DNA of 64,000 nucleotides from CAYMUL01 sp964393605 (lineage in GTDB: Bacteria > Bacteroidota > Ignavibacteria > Ignavibacteriales > Ignavibacteriaceae), in contig CAYMUL010000003.1 of NCBI GenBank assembly GCA_964393605.1, forward strand, positions 130,209 through 194,208, written 5' to 3'. The position numbers were made by a program, and so were the translations under genes. The number at the start of each line of letters is the position of its first letter. Positions within the stretch are counted from its first letter, which is position 1. This document shows positions 61,162-64,000 of this stretch, piece after piece. The notes beneath the pieces were generated by a model that saw only the letters and a program-made list of their open reading frames with translations, was not told the origin of the DNA and did not search any database.

Positions 61162-62457
61162 CTACGGAGTATTCCTGTAAATCATTCGTGCGAAAGGTAT
61201 AGTTTCTCGAACATGTTCCAAACCACAAATCCATGCGACGGTTCTTTCAACACCGAGCCCGAAACCTGCATGAGGCACGCTTCCGAAGCGGCGAAGATCG
61301 AGATACCATTCCAATTCTTTTTTGGTAAGTTTGTGTTCTTCAATTCTTTCGAGAAGTAAATCCAAATTATCTTCACGCTGGCTTCCGCCGATAATTTCAC
61401 CGTAACCTTCAGGCGCAAGAACATCGAGTGCTAATGCAAGTGAAGAATTTTCGGGATCGCGTTTCATATAAAATGCTTTCACCTGCGTCGGATAACGATG
61501 AACCAAAACAGGTCTATCAAATTGATTTGATATGATTGTTTCATCCGCCGCGCCGAGGTCATTTCCCCACTCGAAATCGATTCCATTGTTTTTTAAAATC
61601 TCGACTGCTTCAGTATATGAAATTCGCGGGAAAGGTCTTTTCACATTTTGAAGTTTGGTAGTATCGCGCTCTAAAACTTTTAGCTCTTCACTTCGCTCGT
61701 TCAAAACTGTTTGCACGATGTATTCTAAAAATTCCTCGGCGAGATCCATATTGTCGTTCAAATCATTGAATGCAACTTCAGGTTCAACCATCCAGAATTC
61801 AGTTAAATGTCTTCTTGTTTTAGATTTCTCCGCGCGGAAAGTCGGACCAAAAGTATAAACTTTGCCGAGTGCCATCGCACTTGCTTCTGCATAAAGTTGT
61901 CCCGACTGAGTTAAGTATGCTTTCCCCAGATCGAAGTAATCAGTTTCAAATAAAGTAGAAGTTCCTTCGCATGAGTTTGGAGTTAGGATTGGAGAATCGA
62001 CGAGTGTGAATCCTCGCTCATCGAAGAAATCGCGAATTGCCTTAATTATTCTGTGTCGGATTTTAAGGATGGCTACTTGTCTGCTCGAACGAAGCCACAA
62101 GTGGCGGTTGTCCATTAAAAATTCTACGCCATGGTCTTTGGGAGTGATTGGATAATTTTCGGCATCGGAGATTAGTTCAACGGAAGTGCCGTCGAGTTCA
62201 TAACCGCCAACAGCACGCGGCTCTGCTTTTACTTTGCCAGTGATGCAGATAGAAGATTCTTGCCCGATACGATCGGTTAATTCAAAAATTTCGGGAGAGA
62301 CATTTCCTTTAAAGAATACAGATTGAACGTAGCCGGTGCCATCGCGCAAGATTAAAAATCGGAGCTTCCCGCTAGATCTTTTATTATAAAGCCAACCTTT
62401 TAATGTAACCTCCTGACCGACATAAGAGGCGAGTTCATTGATATAAATTTTTGACAT
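61162..62457 (-). CDS. asnS: Asparaginyl-tRNA synthetase
   Basis: A 431-aa class II synthetase. The N-terminal OB-fold (about 1-105) binds the anticodon (VTLKGWLYNKRSSGKLRFLILRDG). The catalytic core has motif 2 FGPTFRAEKSKTRRHLTEFWMVEPE and motif 3 HAGFGLGVERTVAWICG. The discriminating features fit AsnRS more than AspRS: the length of about 430 aa, and an active-site stretch YLTQSGQLYAEASAM. It heads the complex I operon, an unusual partner for a tRNA synthetase. Confidence 0.95.
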   Translation of the reverse strand: MSKIYINELASYVGQEVTLKGWLYNKRSSGKLRFLILRDGTGYVQSVFFKGNVSPEIFELTDRIGQESSICITGKVKAEPRAVGGYELDGTSVELISDAENYPITPKDHGVEFLMDNRHLWLRSSRQVAILKIRHRIIKAIRDFFDERGFTLVDSPILTPNSCEGTSTLFETDYFDLGKAYLTQSGQLYAEASAMALGKVYTFGPTFRAEKSKTRRHLTEFWMVEPEVAFNDLNDNMDLAEEFLEYIVQTVLNERSEELKVLERDTTKLQNVKRPFPRISYTEAVEILKNNGIDFEWGNDLGAADETIISNQFDRPVLVHRYPTQVKAFYMKRDPENSSLALALDVLAPEGYGEIIGGSQREDNLDLLLERIEEHKLTKKELEWYLDLRRFGSVPHAGFGLGVERTVAWICGLEHVRETIPFARMIYRNTP

Positions 62458-62783
62458 TAATTAAGTTAAGAATTGAAAAATTTTGAGGCGAAATATAATT
62501 ATCGATGTTCCAACTTCAAAAGAAGAATTAGATTGCAACAAAGAAAGTTTAAGAAAGATTCGTCATGAATTGAGATAGAGCTACAACATTTTATCTCCTC
62601 AAACTCTGTTTGTAAAGGACTAACGATTTTCTGTGTAAATCCGTTTCATCAGTGTTCTATTTTGTTTAATGCAATTCGAAAAAATCTCAGTGGTTCTCTG
62701 TGTATTTTCTCTGTGTCGCTCTGTATAACCTTCCAAACTTTTGGGGCACACAAAGTTCCACCGAGAAACTAAGAGTAACACAG
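62458..62783. other. Gene-free DNA upstream of asnS
   Basis: This stretch has no convincing gene. Bases about 62,690-62,780 contain CTCAGTGGTTCTCTGTGTAT-like and CACCGAGAAACTAAG-like sequences, a repeat type common in intergenic DNA of Bacteroidetes-related genomes. The asnS promoter must lie at its left side. Confidence 0.5.
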
Positions 62784-62924
62784 AGGAATTTCTTATTTAT
62801 TATTTACGATTGTCTATTGTCCATTCTCTATTGTCCATTCTCCATTCTCCATTCTCAATTCTCAATTCTCAATTCAAAACTATTCATTTTTAATTTGTAA
62901 TTTTTAATTCCTTAAAGAATGCCA
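62784..62924. repeat. Dispersed intergenic repeat, copy 1
   Basis: Starts AGGAATTTCTTATTTATTAT, then TTACGATTGTC, then a tandem array of 7-8 base units (CATTCTC, CAATTCT, TATTGTC), then CTATTCATTTTTAATTTGTA and ends CCTTAAAGAATGCC. The same head and tail occur at 63868-64000. Confidence 0.8.
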
Positions 62925-63010
62925 CAAAGGAATTTATTATCTATTATTTACGATTGTCTATTGCCCATTATCCATTATCAATTGTCAATTGTCCATTTTC
63001 CATTCTCAAT
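62915..63010. repeat. Dispersed intergenic repeat, copy 2
   Basis: Starts AAGAATGCCACAAAGGAATT and continues TTATTATCTATTATTTACGA, then an array of CATTATC, CAATTGT and CATTTTC units. It shares its first bases with the tail of copy 1 and lacks the CTATTCATTTTTAATTTG tail. Confidence 0.75.
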
Positions 63011-63134
63011 TCTTTTCTTCTTTTTTCACAACAGAGAACTCAGCGGCAAACCGAGAAATAAATCACCGCCATTAGCTTTTAACTATGAATTCATTCAGCG
63101 TTTAGAGGCAAAACTAAGAACATGGAGATTTATT

Positions 63135-63301
63135 TCAATCAAACATTTGTTCTAATTTTTTGAAGGTAGATGATAGTTTTGGCAATTCTTCAAGACAAAT
63201 TTGGAATACAATCTCGAAATCGATGTCTGTCTTCTCTAATCAAATATGGAAATGGATTCTTGAATTAAACCTATCTTTTCTAAGATTAATTCTCTATACA
63301 T
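63135..63301 (-). pseudogene. Remnant of a HEPN (DUF86/HepT-like) toxin gene
   Basis: The ATG at 63301-63299 overlaps the stop of the nucleotidyltransferase gene, the usual layout of MntA-HepT pairs. It encodes MYRELILEKIGLIQESISIF and one more residue (Asp), matching the N-terminus of DUF86 proteins, then meets a stop at 63236-63238. In another frame, 63230 down to 63135 encodes a 31-residue segment (from DIDFEIVFQICLEELPKL to the end) that matches the C-terminus of DUF86 proteins. The middle 60-80 residues, including the RxxxxxH nuclease motif, are missing. The toxin is therefore inactive. Confidence 0.75.
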
Positions 63302-63587
63302 AAATAACTTCATTCTGAATTCTAACAAGGAATGATTTACGCATATTGCTGTGCACTCTGACCAAATCAACTTTTTTTCTCAATACTTTCTCAAGTAAAA
63401 GAAGAACACCGGCAAAACTGCTGAAGTTCGGTTCCGAAGTTTCTACGATAATATCGATGTCACTATCGGTGTTCTGTTCGTTTCGAGCAAATGAGCCAAA
63501 AAGACCTATCCTTTTTAAACCATATTCTGAGATAAGCAAAGGTTTAACTTGTTGTAATTGCGTAAGCACTTCATTTCTTGTATTCAT
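63294..63587 (-). CDS. MntA-like minimal nucleotidyltransferase (antitoxin)
   Basis: A 97-aa MNT-fold protein. The active-site signature GSFARNEQNTDSDIDI fits G-S-x10-D-x-D (Gly31, Ser32, Asp43, Asp45). A further Asp falls in KKVDLVRVH. MntA-type antitoxins add AMP groups to a Tyr of their HEPN toxin partner. The partner gene downstream is decayed (63135-63301), so this antitoxin is left alone. The end NMRKSFLVRIQNEVIYV is complete. It is flanked by repeat-rich DNA. Confidence 0.9.
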   Translation of the reverse strand: MNTRNEVLTQLQQVKPLLISEYGLKRIGLFGSFARNEQNTDSDIDIIVETSEPNFSSFAGVLLLLEKVLRKKVDLVRVHSNMRKSFLVRIQNEVIYV

Positions 63588-63772
63588 GATTTTAATTTTC
63601 TCATAATCTTAATTGCAAAATACTGATTTAATTTTTGATATACATCTGTTGGTTTGACCGATATCTTTTTACGATTTTCCAATTCTCAATTATCAACTTT
63701 CAACGTTCAATTCTCCGCGTCTTTATCTTAATCTTATTCTTTATCTGCCATCTCAATTAACATTTCTTTTTT
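63588..63772. other. Gene-free DNA upstream of the nucleotidyltransferase gene
   Basis: AT-rich, no gene seen. It includes another short array of CAATTCTCAATTATCAACTT type (about 63678-63720) resembling the arrays of the dispersed repeats. The promoter of the nucleotidyltransferase gene must be near 63600. Confidence 0.45.
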
Positions 63773-63863
63773 CACCACAACGGCGCACGAAGGATATTCA
63801 CAAAGGCACTCGAAGTTTTTCCTTTGTGCGACTTCGTGCCATCCTTTGAGCGACTTGGTGGTA
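63773..63863. repeat. Long imperfect hairpin repeat (MITE-like)
   Basis: Left arm CACCACAACGGCGCACGAAG and following CACAAAGG pair imperfectly with CCTTTGTG, CTTCGTGCC and TTGGTGGT on the right. The word pattern (CACAAAGGCAC, CTTCGTG) is that of a dispersed intergenic repeat common in this group. It carries no coding frame. Confidence 0.65.
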
Positions 63864-63867
63864 AAAA

Positions 63868-64000
63868 AAAGAATGCCCCAAAGGAATTTATTATCTATTA
63901 TTTACGATTGTCCATTATCCATTATCCATTCTCAATTGTCAATTGTCCATTCGAAACTATTCATTTTTAATTTGTAATTTTTAATTCCTTAAAGAATGCC
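63868..64000. repeat. Dispersed intergenic repeat, copy 3 (reaches window end)
   Basis: Starts AAAGAATGCCCCAAAGGAAT, then TTATTATCTATTATTTACGA, an array of CATTATC and CAATTGT units, the CTATTCATTTTTAATTTG tail and a final CCTTAAAGAATGCC. The last bases are the first bases of the next unit, so another copy probably continues beyond the window. Confidence 0.8.

Noticed and set aside
62784..63010. Possible CRISPR array because of regularly spaced short words
   Set aside because: Units are 7-8 bases, there are no unique spacers between fixed repeats and no cas genes in the window.

Overview
The window reads as a chromosomal segment of an AT-rich, Gram-negative bacterium of the Bacteroidetes/Chlorobi/Ignavibacteria assemblage. 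Ignavibacteria is the most likely class. This rests on three exported proteins ending in type IX secretion (T9SS) C-terminal domains with the QNYPNPFNPST signature, on outer-membrane and TonB proteins, and on a housekeeping gene set without mobile-element genes. No rRNA, tRNA, CRISPR array, phage or transposase gene was seen.

Layout. 1-5.5 kb: end of a membrane-anchored protein gene, a ComF-type phosphoribosyltransferase, then argS-rsfS-LytR_C on the minus strand, an outer-membrane-like protein, a glutamine amidotransferase (trpG/pabA) and a SpoVG-family gene. 5.7-13 kb: three T9SS cargo proteins (sortilin/BNR propeller, second propeller, GH18 chitinase-like) and a two-TM K+ channel with an RCK domain. 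13-15.5 kb: a DUF58 protein, a TPR lipoprotein and an exported esterase.

15.5-31.7 kb is the most distinctive part. Two exported TPR-CHAT (caspase-like) proteins, one of 1970 aa and one lipoprotein, flank a small exported aromatic-rich protein on the minus strand. Divergent from them are an exported Fn3-like protein, a FecR-domain protein, an outer-membrane barrel protein and a CHASE2-adenylate cyclase-TPR protein. The neighbourhood suggests an envelope-sensing module in which periplasmic caspase-like proteases and cAMP signalling are coupled; this is inference.

31.7-43.2 kb: an Arg/Asp-rich DUF6600-like protein, MFS permease, nusB, leucine dehydrogenase-like enzyme and YdcF-like protein. 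Then comes a hybrid regulator whose kinase core has lost its histidine, a pilin-like operon, and an NtrC-type regulator. A textbook sigma-54 promoter sits directly in front of the pilin-like operon. 43.3-49.7 kb: a tetR-tolC-adaptor-RND efflux operon. 49.8-51.6 kb: a tandem duplication of tonB including its UTR and terminator. 51.6-62.5 kb: vanZ-like, NAD(P)HX repair enzyme, and a complex I membrane-arm operon (asnS-nuoJ-K-L-M, NhaD-type antiporter, small protein, nuoN). 62.5-64 kb: repeat-rich DNA with a solo MntA-like nucleotidyltransferase whose HEPN toxin partner is reduced to N- and C-terminal scraps.

A further theme is small repeats. A GACGGGGC palindrome and AATTGATAATTG-type repeats lie in frame inside the T9SS sorting domains, and related CATT/CAATT arrays fill the intergenic DNA at the right edge.
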